Origin: Anthropogastromicrobium aceti
GTDB lineage: Bacteria > Bacillota > Clostridia > Lachnospirales > Lachnospiraceae
Strand: one strand, 5' to 3'
Assembly (NCBI RefSeq): GCF_025567095.1
Contig: NZ_JAOQJH010000021.1
DNA: 62,943 nucleotides
The position numbers and the translations under genes are program-made. The notes below the pieces were generated by a model, which was given only the letters and a program-made list of their open reading frames with translations, searched no databases and was not told where the DNA came from. How positions within the stretch are numbered: position 1 is the stretch's first letter; the number at the start of each line of letters is the position of its first letter. Shown piece after piece: positions 6,048 to 14,934 of this stretch.

Positions 6048-8036
6048 TTACTTTTTATTGCGAAACTGAACTGGTGTCATATTAAATGCTTTCTTAAACA
6101 GGCGATTAAAATGTTCTACATTTTGATAGCCAACAGAAAGCGCGATGCTTTCAACAGTCATTGAACTCGTCTTTAACAATGTTTTCGCCTTCTTCAGACG
6201 TACATTTTTTACAAGCTCACCAAATGTCATGCCTGATTTTTCTTTGATGTATTTTGACAAATACGGTTTTGACAAATAGAACTTATCAGACAGTCCCTCA
6301 AGAGTGACACTTAAATAATTTGACTGAATATAGTTCATGATCTCAACCATTCTTTTGTCCTTGGCAAACTGCGCATTCTGAATCTCTTCAATCTTATTTA
6401 CTGCAACTGTCAGCGCCTCAATTGAAGCCTTAATGATATCGTTGTCAATTCCAACACCCCAATAACGTCTTCCATTGCAAACAACACCAACATATGCAAC
6501 TGCCTTTGAAGAACTTCCCTTTGTCAGAGAATGCTCCTCATAGAAACTAAGCTCATAGCTGACATTAAAATAATTCTTAATCGCATTGCTGACGGCATCA
6601 AGACGTCCATTACCTGTTCCTGTAACGACTTGTGTATTCTGGCCATGCTGAATTGTTGCATTTGCCACAATTCCATTTTCCTGACGGAAATGACACTCGC
6701 TGACTTGGAAAATTGACTTACTGGTAACATAGTGATCCTCAAAAATCTGATAAATAATTGCTGGTGTCAATTCCTTATGCGCCTTATCAGAAATATCCTT
6801 AACAGTATAGCCAACCTCCTCGCGCATATTTTCTGGAAGACTCAAACCAAAGTTAGTGCGCAGTACATAGCATACGCCGCCCTTTCCAGACTGACTGTTA
6901 ATACGAATAACATCTGAATCATAAGTACGTCCTACATCCTTCGGGTCAATTGGAAGATACGGAACATCCCACTTTTCACTCTTTCCAGCTTCTCTCCATG
7001 CCATGCCCTTTGCAATTGCATCCTGATGAGAACCAGAAAATGCAGTAAATACAAGCTTTCCTGCATACGGCTGACGCTCATGAACTCTCATGCCTGTCAC
7101 CCTCTCATATACCTCTACTAAAGATGACATATTAGAGAAATTCAGTTTCGGATCAATACCATGTGAGAACATATTCATCGCCAATGTGATAATATCCACA
7201 TTTCCGGTACGCTCACCATTTCCAAAAAGCGTTCCCTCAATACGATCTGCACCGGCAAGCAGTCCTAACTCTGCCGCTGCCACACCGCAGCCTCTGTCAT
7301 TATGCGGATGAAGTGAAAGAACAACTCCGTCACGGTACTTCATATTTTTATTCATATATTCGATCTGTGTTGCGAATACGTGCGGCATTGCATTCTCAAC
7401 TGTTGCCGGAAGATTAATGATCACCTTATTGTCTGGTGTCGGCTGCCATACATCCAAAACAGCATTGCACACCTCAAGTGCATAATCCATCTCAGTTCCT
7501 GTAAAGCTTTCCGGGCTGTACTCAAAGGTAAAGTTACCATCGGTCTTATCAGCCAGCTCCTTCAACAATGCAGCACCATCAATTGCAATCTGCTTTATAT
7601 GCTCTTTATCTTTCTTAAATACCTGCTCACGCTGTGCAACAGATGTGGAGTTATACACATGAACAACTGCTCTTGGTGCTCCCTTAATCGCCGCAAAAGT
7701 CTTCTTAATAATATGCTCTCTTGCCTGCGTCAATACCTGAATCGTAACATCAGCCGGAATCAAATTCTGCTCAATTAAGGTACGGCAAAACTGGTACTCG
7801 GTTTCTGAAGCAGCCGGAAATCCGATTTCAATTTCCTTAAAGCCAATCTCTACCAGCATCTTAAAAAATTCAATCTTCTCATCCAGACTCATTGGCTCTA
7901 CAAGCGCCTGATTTCCGTCTCTTAAGTCAACAGAGCACCAGATCGGTGCATGATCGATATCATCCTTCTTGACCCAGTCATAGGTCACGACCGGCGGCAT
8001 AAAATACTGTTTTTCATACTTTTCGCTTGGATTCAT
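6048..8036 (-). CDS. leuA: 2-isopropylmalate synthase fused to an AraC-type DNA-binding domain
   Basis: The N-terminal part catalyses the first leucine-specific step, condensation of acetyl-CoA with 2-oxoisovalerate. Visible features are DLRDGNQA at 37-44, the metal-binding HPHNDRG at 243-249 and GNGERTGN at 272-279. Residues about 440-555 correspond to the regulatory domain that binds leucine in LeuA enzymes. A normal LeuA of this type ends near 550. This one continues to 662 in the same frame with a full AraC/XylS double helix-turn-helix (about 562-661), including SKPYLSKYIKEKSG and the family signature SVGYQNVEHFNRLFKKAF. Start ATG at 8036 follows GAAAGGTTGATAATA. The leucine-responsive regulator role of the fusion is inferred. 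Confidence 0.93.
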   Translation of the reverse strand: MNPSEKYEKQYFMPPVVTYDWVKKDDIDHAPIWCSVDLRDGNQALVEPMSLDEKIEFFKMLVEIGFKEIEIGFPAASETEYQFCRTLIEQNLIPADVTIQVLTQAREHIIKKTFAAIKGAPRAVVHVYNSTSVAQREQVFKKDKEHIKQIAIDGAALLKELADKTDGNFTFEYSPESFTGTEMDYALEVCNAVLDVWQPTPDNKVIINLPATVENAMPHVFATQIEYMNKNMKYRDGVVLSLHPHNDRGCGVAAAELGLLAGADRIEGTLFGNGERTGNVDIITLAMNMFSHGIDPKLNFSNMSSLVEVYERVTGMRVHERQPYAGKLVFTAFSGSHQDAIAKGMAWREAGKSEKWDVPYLPIDPKDVGRTYDSDVIRINSQSGKGGVCYVLRTNFGLSLPENMREEVGYTVKDISDKAHKELTPAIIYQIFEDHYVTSKSIFQVSECHFRQENGIVANATIQHGQNTQVVTGTGNGRLDAVSNAIKNYFNVSYELSFYEEHSLTKGSSSKAVAYVGVVCNGRRYWGVGIDNDIIKASIEALTVAVNKIEEIQNAQFAKDKRMVEIMNYIQSNYLSVTLEGLSDKFYLSKPYLSKYIKEKSGMTFGELVKNVRLKKAKTLLKTSSMTVESIALSVGYQNVEHFNRLFKKAFNMTPVQFRNKK

Positions 8037-8180
8037 ATTATTATCAACCTTTCTTGCTATATTCTATTCTGTTCAAAAAAATTTTATCAATTTCATTGTC
8101 GTTTTTTATCTTAACACATTTACAACGCAAATGGTAGTGACTGTTTTAATCATTCGTATTGATCATTTTTAACCAAAACA

Positions 8181-8214
8181 AAGATGGGGTGCACCGTTTG
8201 GTACACCCCATCTT
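8181..8214 (-). terminator. Terminator of the 8-12 kb sugar ABC operon
   Basis: A 15-bp stem (AAGATGGGGTGYACC with its complement) has a short loop and is followed on the minus strand by TGTTTTGGTT. It lies downstream of the solute-binding protein gene and separates it from leuA. The remaining 8037-8180 gap should hold the leuA promoter; I see no clear hexamer pair or leader RNA there. Confidence 0.85.
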
Positions 8215-8256
8215 CTGCGAAAGAAAAAGTTTATGAGAAAAAGATTCTAGCAATAA

Positions 8257-9777
8257 TTATTCTGCTACAGAAGAAGACTCTTCTTCAACAGACTCATCAG
8301 TAGTCTCAGAACCATTCTCTGCCTTCCATTCATCATACTGTGCCTGGAATGCTGCTAAAACGTCCTGATAACCAGCCTCATCGAGAGCTGCCTGATACTG
8401 AGCGATTGTATCTTCAATCTGATCAACGCCATAACCACCATTCTCAAGTGCGAAGCCATACTCATTAAATACATTCTGGCAAGCTGCATACTTATCAGCT
8501 ACTTCACTCTTATCGAAACGGAAACCAGCTGCGCAAGAAGTATTTGCACCACCGTTGAAGTCCTTATACAGTTCAGCCTTATCATCTGGCTCTGTTGTCA
8601 ATGGTGTTACGATAGTTGCAGATGCAGATTCCCACATGGAGTGGTTGTACTTACCAGCATCAGTCTGCTCTACCTTACCGTCAACATAGTTGAAATCCTC
8701 ACCCTCAATACCAAAGGTGTAAAGATCTGCTAACTTACTATCAGTATACAGAAGTCCTAAGAAATCAACACAAGCCTGTGCTTCTTCTGGTGTGCTGTTT
8801 GCTGTTACTGCATAGCAGGAACCAAGTGCAGATGTGGAGTGTGCCCATCTGTCAGTGATTGGTGTCATTACAACTTCCTGATTATAACGGCTGTTTGCCT
8901 CTGCATTAACAGGAATATCTGTCCACCAGGAAATACCCCAATCCTGAGTCTGTGTTGTAGTATCAGTTGTAGTCTTTGTTACTTCGTCCTCAGAGATATA
9001 TCCAGCCTCTGCCCACTTAGCCATTAAGGTACAGAACTCCTTGTACTGATCGGTCAGAACGGTATCCACTACTTCATTTGTGGAACGATCTACTGCTACC
9101 CAGTTGGACTGTGAATCAGCGGTAAAGAAATCAAAATCATTGATATAATATCTGTAGAACATAGCGGTCTTCTGTGACAGATATGGATACTTAAGTCCTT
9201 CTGCCTCAAGATCTGCTAACATCGGCTCAAGGTCAGCCAAAGTCTTAACTGAACTGATATCCCAGCCATACTTGTCAACAAGATCCTTACGGAACATTAC
9301 ATCATAGCCTTCTACATTATCCTTATACACTGGTACAAAGTAGTTCTTGCCGTCATATTTGGTAGCTTCCCACTGTCCTTCATCCATAGACTCATACAGA
9401 GGTGTTCCCGGAAGCAGATCGGTAATATCATAAACTGCATTTGCAGGTACTAAATCATTTGTTCCAATGGTAGATTCCCATGAAGCTGTCCAAAGCAGGT
9501 TAATCTCATTGTTTGCAAGTGCCAGATTTGCCTTTTCGGTATATTCACCTGAACCAATATCGGTCAGTTCGATCTGAACATTGATCTTATCCTTAATATA
9601 CTCATTGATAGCATCCTGAACCTTCTTTACCTGCTCAGAATCTGGATTTGCCAGATTGAAGCATGCTCTTGTAACTTTGATTGTTACTGGCTCACTATCG
9701 CTTGCAAAAGCGGTGCCTGCGAAACAACTGGTTGCCATAGCTGCTGCCATTGATACTGCAAAAAGTTTTCTTTTCAT
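8257..9777 (-). CDS. Extracellular solute-binding protein, carbohydrate ABC transporter
   Basis: This 506-residue secreted protein captures a sugar or oligosaccharide for the two permeases encoded just upstream. It has a charged N-terminus, a hydrophobic core and an AFA-S signal peptidase I-like site; a cysteine at about residue 18 lies in a poor lipobox. The rest has the two-lobed family 1 binding-protein layout, of the type with a C-terminal DUF3502-like region. The acidic tail ends in a Glu/Ser-rich stretch (EESSSVAE). The start ATG follows AAGGAGGACACTTATT. It is the last gene of an operon ordered permease-permease-binding protein, and a strong terminator follows. No ATPase is present; such systems commonly share an MsmX-type ATPase. 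Substrate unknown. Confidence 0.88.
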   Translation of the reverse strand: MKRKLFAVSMAAAMATSCFAGTAFASDSEPVTIKVTRACFNLANPDSEQVKKVQDAINEYIKDKINVQIELTDIGSGEYTEKANLALANNEINLLWTASWESTIGTNDLVPANAVYDITDLLPGTPLYESMDEGQWEATKYDGKNYFVPVYKDNVEGYDVMFRKDLVDKYGWDISSVKTLADLEPMLADLEAEGLKYPYLSQKTAMFYRYYINDFDFFTADSQSNWVAVDRSTNEVVDTVLTDQYKEFCTLMAKWAEAGYISEDEVTKTTTDTTTQTQDWGISWWTDIPVNAEANSRYNQEVVMTPITDRWAHSTSALGSCYAVTANSTPEEAQACVDFLGLLYTDSKLADLYTFGIEGEDFNYVDGKVEQTDAGKYNHSMWESASATIVTPLTTEPDDKAELYKDFNGGANTSCAAGFRFDKSEVADKYAACQNVFNEYGFALENGGYGVDQIEDTIAQYQAALDEAGYQDVLAAFQAQYDEWKAENGSETTDESVEEESSSVAE

Positions 9778-9831
9778 AATAAGTGTCCTCCTTAATAATG
9801 TTTGATTTTATTTGGTTTTTATTTGTTTTCA

Positions 9832-9854
9832 TCCACATAATAGATATCTGTGGA
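9832..9854 (-). promoter_or_regulatory. Intercistronic stem-loop before the binding-protein gene
   Basis: TCCACA and TGTGGA are separated by 11 bases, in the 100-bp gap between the second permease and the binding protein. It lacks a T-run. It may protect the downstream mRNA segment, which usually must be more abundant. This role is inferred. Confidence 0.35.
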
Positions 9855-9879
9855 AAATGCCCTTTACTTATTGACTTTG

Positions 9880-10806
9880 TCAGCCCTTTACAGAACCAAC
9901 TGTAAGTCCCTTTACAAAATACTTCTGGAAGAATGGATAAATTACCATAATCGGTCCGATTACGACAATAACTGTTGCCATCGTTGCAGAGTACTGTGGA
10001 ATTGTTCCTCCCATAGCTGCCTTAACAGAAGCCGGAACATTGGAGTTATTTAACAAAAACTCGATACTCTTCTGAATATTGATCAGAAGTAACTGCAATG
10101 GCTTTTTGCGATCACTTGTAATATACAAAAGTGCATTCTGCCAGTCATTCCAGTAAACAGTTGCCATCATAAATCCAACTGCTGCCATAGACGGCTTTAA
10201 CAGCGGAAGTGTGATCTGGAAGAAAGTTCGATACTCACCGGCACCGTCAATCTTAGCCGCCTCCATAAGCTCACCAGGAATACTGTTTGCGATGTATGTT
10301 CGAAGAATAATAACATTCATCGTTGATACACAAAGCGGTAAAATCAGAAGTGCGATGTTATCCTTTAATCCGTACATAGATGTATAAATTATATAGCAGG
10401 ATAACTGTCCGCCTGAAAACAGCATTGGAATCAGCAGGTATACAGATAAGAACTTACCAAGCATGAAATCCTTACGGCTAATTGAGTAAGCAAACATTGC
10501 CATGATCAAAAGTCCAACTAATGTTCCTACAACCGTGATAAAAATCGTTACACCATAAGAGGTTGCCAGCTGCTTGCCATATCTAAGTACGGCATTGATA
10601 CCATCAAGTGACCACTTCTTCGGAATAAACGAGAAACCATTCTGTACGATTGTCTTCTCATCTGAAAATGCTGCTACAAATACAAGTACGATCGGCAGTG
10701 CACAGAACAAAGTGTACAATACCAAGAAGAATAACAATATGTACTGACCGAGTGTTTTACGCTCTCTTCTGGAAGGAGCAAGGTCAAGATCTTTTTTCTT
10801 TTTCAT
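9880..10806 (-). CDS. Carbohydrate ABC transporter permease (LplC/YtcP type)
   Basis: This 308-residue integral membrane protein has six predicted helices. The EAA loop that contacts the ATPase is visible as ELMEAAKIDGAGEYRTFFQI. The C-terminus KYFVKGLTVGSVKG is typical of the MalG-like LplC/YtcP subgroup. Start ATG at 10806 follows GGAGGAAATGTAG. It follows the partner permease with an 18-bp gap and precedes the binding protein, so the three form one transporter. Confidence 0.92.
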   Translation of the reverse strand: MKKKKDLDLAPSRRERKTLGQYILLFFLVLYTLFCALPIVLVFVAAFSDEKTIVQNGFSFIPKKWSLDGINAVLRYGKQLATSYGVTIFITVVGTLVGLLIMAMFAYSISRKDFMLGKFLSVYLLIPMLFSGGQLSCYIIYTSMYGLKDNIALLILPLCVSTMNVIILRTYIANSIPGELMEAAKIDGAGEYRTFFQITLPLLKPSMAAVGFMMATVYWNDWQNALLYITSDRKKPLQLLLINIQKSIEFLLNNSNVPASVKAAMGGTIPQYSATMATVIVVIGPIMVIYPFFQKYFVKGLTVGSVKG

Positions 10807-10824
10807 CTACATTTCCTCCCTTCA

Positions 10825-11730
10825 TTAGAACAGTGCATTTTCCGGTGCAATCTTACGAACAGCACCATTTGCAAGCAGCATCATCAGCAAACCAACTACT
10901 GACTGGAAGAATGTAGTTGCTGCAACGAATCCGAAGTTCGAGTTTTTAAAGATCGCATTCAGTACATAAGAATCAATAACCTGTGTTGTAGAATACAGCT
11001 GTCCGCTGTTTCTTGTTACCTGATAGAAAAGACCTGTATCAGATCTCATGATGTTTCCTACTGAAAGAAGAAGCATAACCGTAATCATTGGAACAAGACT
11101 TGGAATCGTGATGTTCACGATCTGCTGCCAACGATTTGCACCATCAATCTCTGCTGCCTCATATAATGAGGAATCAATACCTGCAAGTACTGACATATAA
11201 AGTACTGAGCCGTAACCTACGCTGTTCCACATTTTAACGATGGTTAAAATCACCGGCCAATAACTTGCTGTTGTGTAGTAACGAACACGTGCATTAAACA
11301 GATTGTTTAAGATACCTGTATCAGTACTGATAAATGCATATACGATAAACTGTACAGCTGCATAAGAAATGAATACTGGAATAATCATAACAGTCTGCAT
11401 TGTCTTTGCACACTTTTTAAATACACACTGGTCAATCGCAATTGCAAGAACTACATTTAGTACTGTTCCAAGTCCTGTGAAGATCACATAATAGAATAAT
11501 GTATTCTTCGTCATCGACAGGAATGTTGACTTTGATGCAATCAGGAACTTGAAGTTGTCGAGGCCACTCCACGGGCTGCCCCAGATTCCCTTAGTGTAAT
11601 CATACGACTTGAATGCCATTACAAGACCGCCCATCGGGATATAGGCAAAGAACAGCAATACAAGAAATGCTGGCAGAGCCATCACGACATGGGCTCTGTG
11701 TTTCCATGTGTTATGAAGAAAATTTTTCAT
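10825..11730 (-). CDS. Carbohydrate ABC transporter permease (LplB type)
   Basis: This 302-residue MalF-like inner-membrane subunit is the first gene of the operon. It contains the EAA-loop signature LYEAAEIDGANRWQQIVNIT. The start is ATG at 11730, about 10 bases after GGAG; an in-frame ATG at 11778 has no site. The promoter upstream carries the same operator as the neighbouring lacI-family gene, so sugar-dependent derepression is likely. Confidence 0.92.
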   Translation of the reverse strand: MKNFLHNTWKHRAHVVMALPAFLVLLFFAYIPMGGLVMAFKSYDYTKGIWGSPWSGLDNFKFLIASKSTFLSMTKNTLFYYVIFTGLGTVLNVVLAIAIDQCVFKKCAKTMQTVMIIPVFISYAAVQFIVYAFISTDTGILNNLFNARVRYYTTASYWPVILTIVKMWNSVGYGSVLYMSVLAGIDSSLYEAAEIDGANRWQQIVNITIPSLVPMITVMLLLSVGNIMRSDTGLFYQVTRNSGQLYSTTQVIDSYVLNAIFKNSNFGFVAATTFFQSVVGLLMMLLANGAVRKIAPENALF

Positions 11731-11782
11731 CCCTTTCTCACTCCTTTTCCGTAATCTCCGTATCTTTCCCTCTCGCAAATTA

Positions 11783-11832
11783 CTTAATCGTTTTCATACT
11801 TGAACTATACAGCACTTTTAACCAAAATGCAA
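11783..11832 (-). promoter_or_regulatory. Promoter and LacI-type operator of the sugar ABC operon
   Basis: Minus strand: -35 TTGCAT at 11827-11832, 17-base spacer, -10 TATAGT at 11804-11809. Seven bases later comes the operator TGAAAACGATTAAG (11783-11796), which overlaps the expected start point. The lacI-family promoter at 13.1 kb has CTTAAACGATTGAG at the same distance from its -10; the common core is AAACGATTRAG. Confidence 0.7.
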
Positions 11833-11931
11833 TACCTTTTTTAAAATTTTTATATATTTTTTTCTACTTTTTCTGCCTCGTTTCGCTGTGAGTTGTGTCA
11901 GTATTGTATAAATTGTCGCTTTTGCATACAA

Positions 11932-11971
11932 AAAAAGAGTTCTTTCAGCAAACGCTTTCCGAACTCTTTTC
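11932..11971 (-). terminator. Terminator of the LacI-family gene
   Basis: A stem AAAAGAGTTC/GAACTCTTTT with an 18-base loop is followed on the minus strand by a run of T. It separates the regulator from the ABC operon it probably controls. Confidence 0.8.
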
Positions 11972-12026
11972 GTTTTTCGAAACAAACCAGCTTGTTTTCT
12001 CAACGCTTTTCGTTTATTTCCTCTAA

Positions 12027-13046
12027 TTATTCATTTTCGTTAAGGCAACGAACCGATGCTCCCGGCATTACTGCTCCTGCCTTTACAATCAACTCAACAA
12101 ACGCACTCTTTGGCCGTTCGATCTGATCTACAATTGCCTGTGCTGCTGCCTTTCCTATACCAGACATATCTTGTGCATATGTCGTAAGCTTTGGCTGAAA
12201 CTGCTGAATCAGCGAAATTCCATCATAACCTGCCACTGAAATATCTGATGGTATGGACAATCCTGCCTCACGAATCACCGCAATTCCTCCGATTGCCGTA
12301 TAATCATCTGGATACAGAATACAGGTAGGTGGATTTTTAAGTGCAAGAAGCTTCTTTGTCACCTCTGCACTTGCCTCTGCCTCAAGATATGGTGCCTCTG
12401 GCACATATTCATCCGGCACTGACAGTTCATGTTCCTCCATGGTGCGGTAAAAGCTTGCCAGTCTCACCTTGGTAACACTGTTTTGCTGACCATGTATGTA
12501 CGCAATTTTTTTATGTCCCATACTGATTACATATTCCGTCAGTTCTCTAATACCCTTTATATTATCTGACACAACTGCCGGGCAATTATTAAAAACGTGG
12601 TCAATTGTTACTACCGGAATATCACTTTCTACAAGCTCAACCACTTCTTCTTTTGTAAAATCTACATTTGCAATCACAACACCGTCAACGTTGCGGTAAC
12701 GGCAATGCTCCAGATATGACATTTCTCGTCCGCCTACATTCTTATTGATAAAAGTAATGTCATATCCAAGATTTTCCACCTCCGTCTTTAAGCTCTCCAA
12801 AACCGGTGCAAAATACGGATGTGTCAGACCACTATGATAGTCGTCAATAAACAAGACGCCTATATTGTGAGTCATTTTTGTTTTCAATGCACGGGCTGCC
12901 ATATTCGGCAAATAGCCCATTTCATTCGCTTTCTGGCGGATCATCGCTTTTCTTTTTTCGCTGATGTCATCCAGATCGTTGAGTGCTTTGCTGACCGTTG
13001 ATGCTGACACGCCGCAGGCCGCTGCAATATCTTTTAACGAAACCAT
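12027..13046 (-). CDS. LacI-family transcriptional regulator
   Basis: This 339-residue repressor has an N-terminal helix-turn-helix (VSLKDIAAACGVSASTVSKA) and hinge, then a periplasmic-binding-protein-like sugar-binding core (about 60-330). Start ATG at 13046 is chosen over an in-frame GTG two codons upstream. It is encoded next to, and in the same direction as, the sugar ABC operon. Its promoter and that of the operon share an operator, so it probably represses both until an imported sugar binds. The inducer cannot be read from the sequence. Confidence 0.93.
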   Translation of the reverse strand: MVSLKDIAAACGVSASTVSKALNDLDDISEKRKAMIRQKANEMGYLPNMAARALKTKMTHNIGVLFIDDYHSGLTHPYFAPVLESLKTEVENLGYDITFINKNVGGREMSYLEHCRYRNVDGVVIANVDFTKEEVVELVESDIPVVTIDHVFNNCPAVVSDNIKGIRELTEYVISMGHKKIAYIHGQQNSVTKVRLASFYRTMEEHELSVPDEYVPEAPYLEAEASAEVTKKLLALKNPPTCILYPDDYTAIGGIAVIREAGLSIPSDISVAGYDGISLIQQFQPKLTTYAQDMSGIGKAAAQAIVDQIERPKSAFVELIVKAGAVMPGASVRCLNENE

Positions 13047-13066
13047 CGTCACTTCACCCGCCTTTT

Positions 13067-13116
13067 CTCAATCGTTTAAGTATTTTCAATATAACCTCAT
13101 TTTTCTTCATTGTCAA
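13067..13116 (-). promoter_or_regulatory. Promoter and operator of the LacI-family gene
   Basis: Minus strand: -35 TTGACA at 13111-13116, 17-base spacer, -10 TATATT at 13088-13093. Seven bases after the -10 lies the near-palindrome CTTAAACGATTGAG (13067-13080), centred on CG as usual for LacI-family sites. This suggests autoregulation. Confidence 0.72.
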
Positions 13117-13204
13117 TCATACAACATATTTCTTTCTCACATTTTGTTACATTTCCCCATTTATTCCTCCACTTTATTGTATAATAATTACATGTGTTCT
13201 TGTC

Positions 13205-13840
13205 TTAGGCTGGAAACTCTTCCGATAGATATTTTCTGCGCATCTGATCATTTTCTATCCATTCATCTAATGTAAGCGGCGCATAATCTGAAAAAACACA
13301 AAAACAGTTAATCATGCAGCACTGAATCGTTTTTTCTTTTCCTTCAAAATCAAGAAAAGATGTTTGTTTTGTTATTCGGATAAAACGATCTATAAGAAGC
13401 TCATCTCTTGTGTCATGTACATGTCCATATAACATATATGTCTTTGGCTCCCCATTCTCATTTAGCCGATACTGACCATTATAGCACATAATAGGATAAT
13501 GACTCAATATAACTTTTCGCCCATTATCATGAATTTCTTTATATGGCTCTATCCATTCAAACAAATTTTTATCAAATCGACGGTATTTCAGATAGCGATC
13601 ATGATTTCCTTCAATCAAATACTTCTTTCCGTTTAACTGTTTAAGTAATGAATTTGTCTGCATCGCATCACCAAATGAAAAATCACCTAGAATCACCGTC
13701 TCATCGCAGTTTCTCACTTTTTCATTCCAACGCTGTATCATATACTCATTCATCTGCTCTGCTGATGCAAATCCTCTCTTGTCCATCTTTGTATTCAGTG
13801 CCTCATGATAAAAGTGGCAGTCTGCTATATAAAAACGCAT
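13205..13840 (-). CDS. Calcineurin-like metallophosphoesterase
   Basis: This 211-residue soluble protein has the binuclear-metal phosphoesterase motifs in order: DCHF near residue 7, GDFSFGD near 53, GNHDRY near 79, SHYP near 114 and GHVHD near 139. Substrate unknown; close relatives are annotated only as phosphoesterases. Start ATG at 13840 follows AAAGGAT. It stands alone between the AraC-family gene and the LacI-family gene, and the gap on its 3' side shows no strong terminator. Confidence 0.88.
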   Translation of the reverse strand: MRFYIADCHFYHEALNTKMDKRGFASAEQMNEYMIQRWNEKVRNCDETVILGDFSFGDAMQTNSLLKQLNGKKYLIEGNHDRYLKYRRFDKNLFEWIEPYKEIHDNGRKVILSHYPIMCYNGQYRLNENGEPKTYMLYGHVHDTRDELLIDRFIRITKQTSFLDFEGKEKTIQCCMINCFCVFSDYAPLTLDEWIENDQMRRKYLSEEFPA

Positions 13841-13903
13841 AGTTATATCCTTTCCTAATTATATTTCATTTTTTTAATACAAGCCATACACCTCAGAGCT
13901 ATA

Positions 13904-14806
13904 TTAACGTTTTCTCCCTCGGTACTGTCTGGGCGTGCATCCAAATTCTTTTAAAAAGAAACGTCCTAAATGTGACGGACTGTCAAATCCGGTCTCAAGC
14001 GCGATCTGAGTCACGCTTTTATCAGTTGATAACAGCTGACGACTAGCTTCCTCTAGGCGAAACTGAATCAGATATTCCATTGGGCTGACCTTTAAGACAC
14101 GCCTAAAGCAGCGGCACAGCTCACTTTTGCTTATAGCAACCACCTGTGCTACATCTTCAAGGCTGACTTTGCATGAAAAATTTTGCTGCATATATGTCAT
14201 TGCTTCCTTAATTCGTGCCAAGTCTCGTTCCTCTTTTAGCTGTATCTGCCGCGCCGCGCTTATTCCCTTCTCTACGAGACTTGCCCACAAGAGACAGAGG
14301 CAGCCTTTCACCGCCATTTCATATCCAGTTTCTTTTTTTCTGTACTGCTCTGCCATTTTTCTTAAAAGCTGTGATTCTTCTTTGCTTAGTACAAGTCCGT
14401 CAGTCTTTGCCAAAAGCAGCGGTGCCACGCACTCCCTATATGCACGCGAAAGCCGATCAGATTCTGCTAATTTCCATGAACAGACAAAGGAATCAATCAC
14501 ATGAGTGTCTGACTCGCTATTTATCAATTCACGTCTTTTTTCATCTACTGGAACAAGGCGGTGAAGCATTCCCGTATTAATAAAAATACTCTCCCCTGGT
14601 TTTAACACAAATTCGCTAGTTCCTACCTGCACGAGAATCGTTCCTTTTATAATGTAATCAAACTGAATCTCATCATGCCAGTGCCATGCAATTTGTCCAT
14701 GCTCAAACTCTGAAAAGTCATCCCTATAAATTCCAATTGGAAAATCGTCACTTCCGTGACGGCGAAGCTCACGAAGACTTGTATCCACTACTGTTTTTTG
14801 CTCCAT
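13904..14806 (-). CDS. AraC-family regulator with cupin sensor, divergent from kduD
   Basis: This 300-residue protein has an N-terminal cupin-like fold (about 25-105, with WHWHDEIQFDYIIKG) that likely binds a sugar or sugar acid, and a C-terminal AraC double helix-turn-helix (about 195-298, ending GCTPRQYRGRKR). It is divergently oriented from kduD with about 130 bp between the starts, the usual layout for a pathway-specific activator. An inverted repeat lies in that gap. The effector is probably a uronate-derived compound, by context only. Confidence 0.9.
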   Translation of the reverse strand: MEQKTVVDTSLRELRRHGSDDFPIGIYRDDFSEFEHGQIAWHWHDEIQFDYIIKGTILVQVGTSEFVLKPGESIFINTGMLHRLVPVDEKRRELINSESDTHVIDSFVCSWKLAESDRLSRAYRECVAPLLLAKTDGLVLSKEESQLLRKMAEQYRKKETGYEMAVKGCLCLLWASLVEKGISAARQIQLKEERDLARIKEAMTYMQQNFSCKVSLEDVAQVVAISKSELCRCFRRVLKVSPMEYLIQFRLEEASRQLLSTDKSVTQIALETGFDSPSHLGRFFLKEFGCTPRQYRGRKR

Positions 14807-14856
14807 GTAATTTTCGTTCCTCCTTCATTTAGCTCCGATTATGCTATTTCTTGAGC

Positions 14857-14899
14857 TTATTATACTATATTTTCCTTCTAAAAAGCAATATAGTAATAA
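14857..14899. promoter_or_regulatory. Inverted repeat in the araC-kduD divergent region
   Basis: TTATTATACTATATT (14857-14871) and AATATAGTAATAA (14887-14899) are near-perfect reverse complements, 15 bp apart. The region contains TATA-like -10 sequences for both directions. It may be the operator of the AraC-family regulator or simply overlapping divergent promoters. Confidence 0.45.
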
Positions 14900-14934
14900 C
14901 AAGCAAAAATACAAAAAGGAAAGGAAAAAAAGAT

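Noticed and set aside
6048..6344. The AraC-type domain as a separate gene downstream of leuA
   Set aside because: There is no stop, no ribosome binding site and no suitable start codon between the enzyme part and the HTH part; the frame is continuous.
8037..8180. Possible T-box or leucine leader peptide upstream of leuA
   Set aside because: The gap is only about 144 bp, without the conserved T-box bulge sequence, a terminator pair or a leucine-rich ORF.
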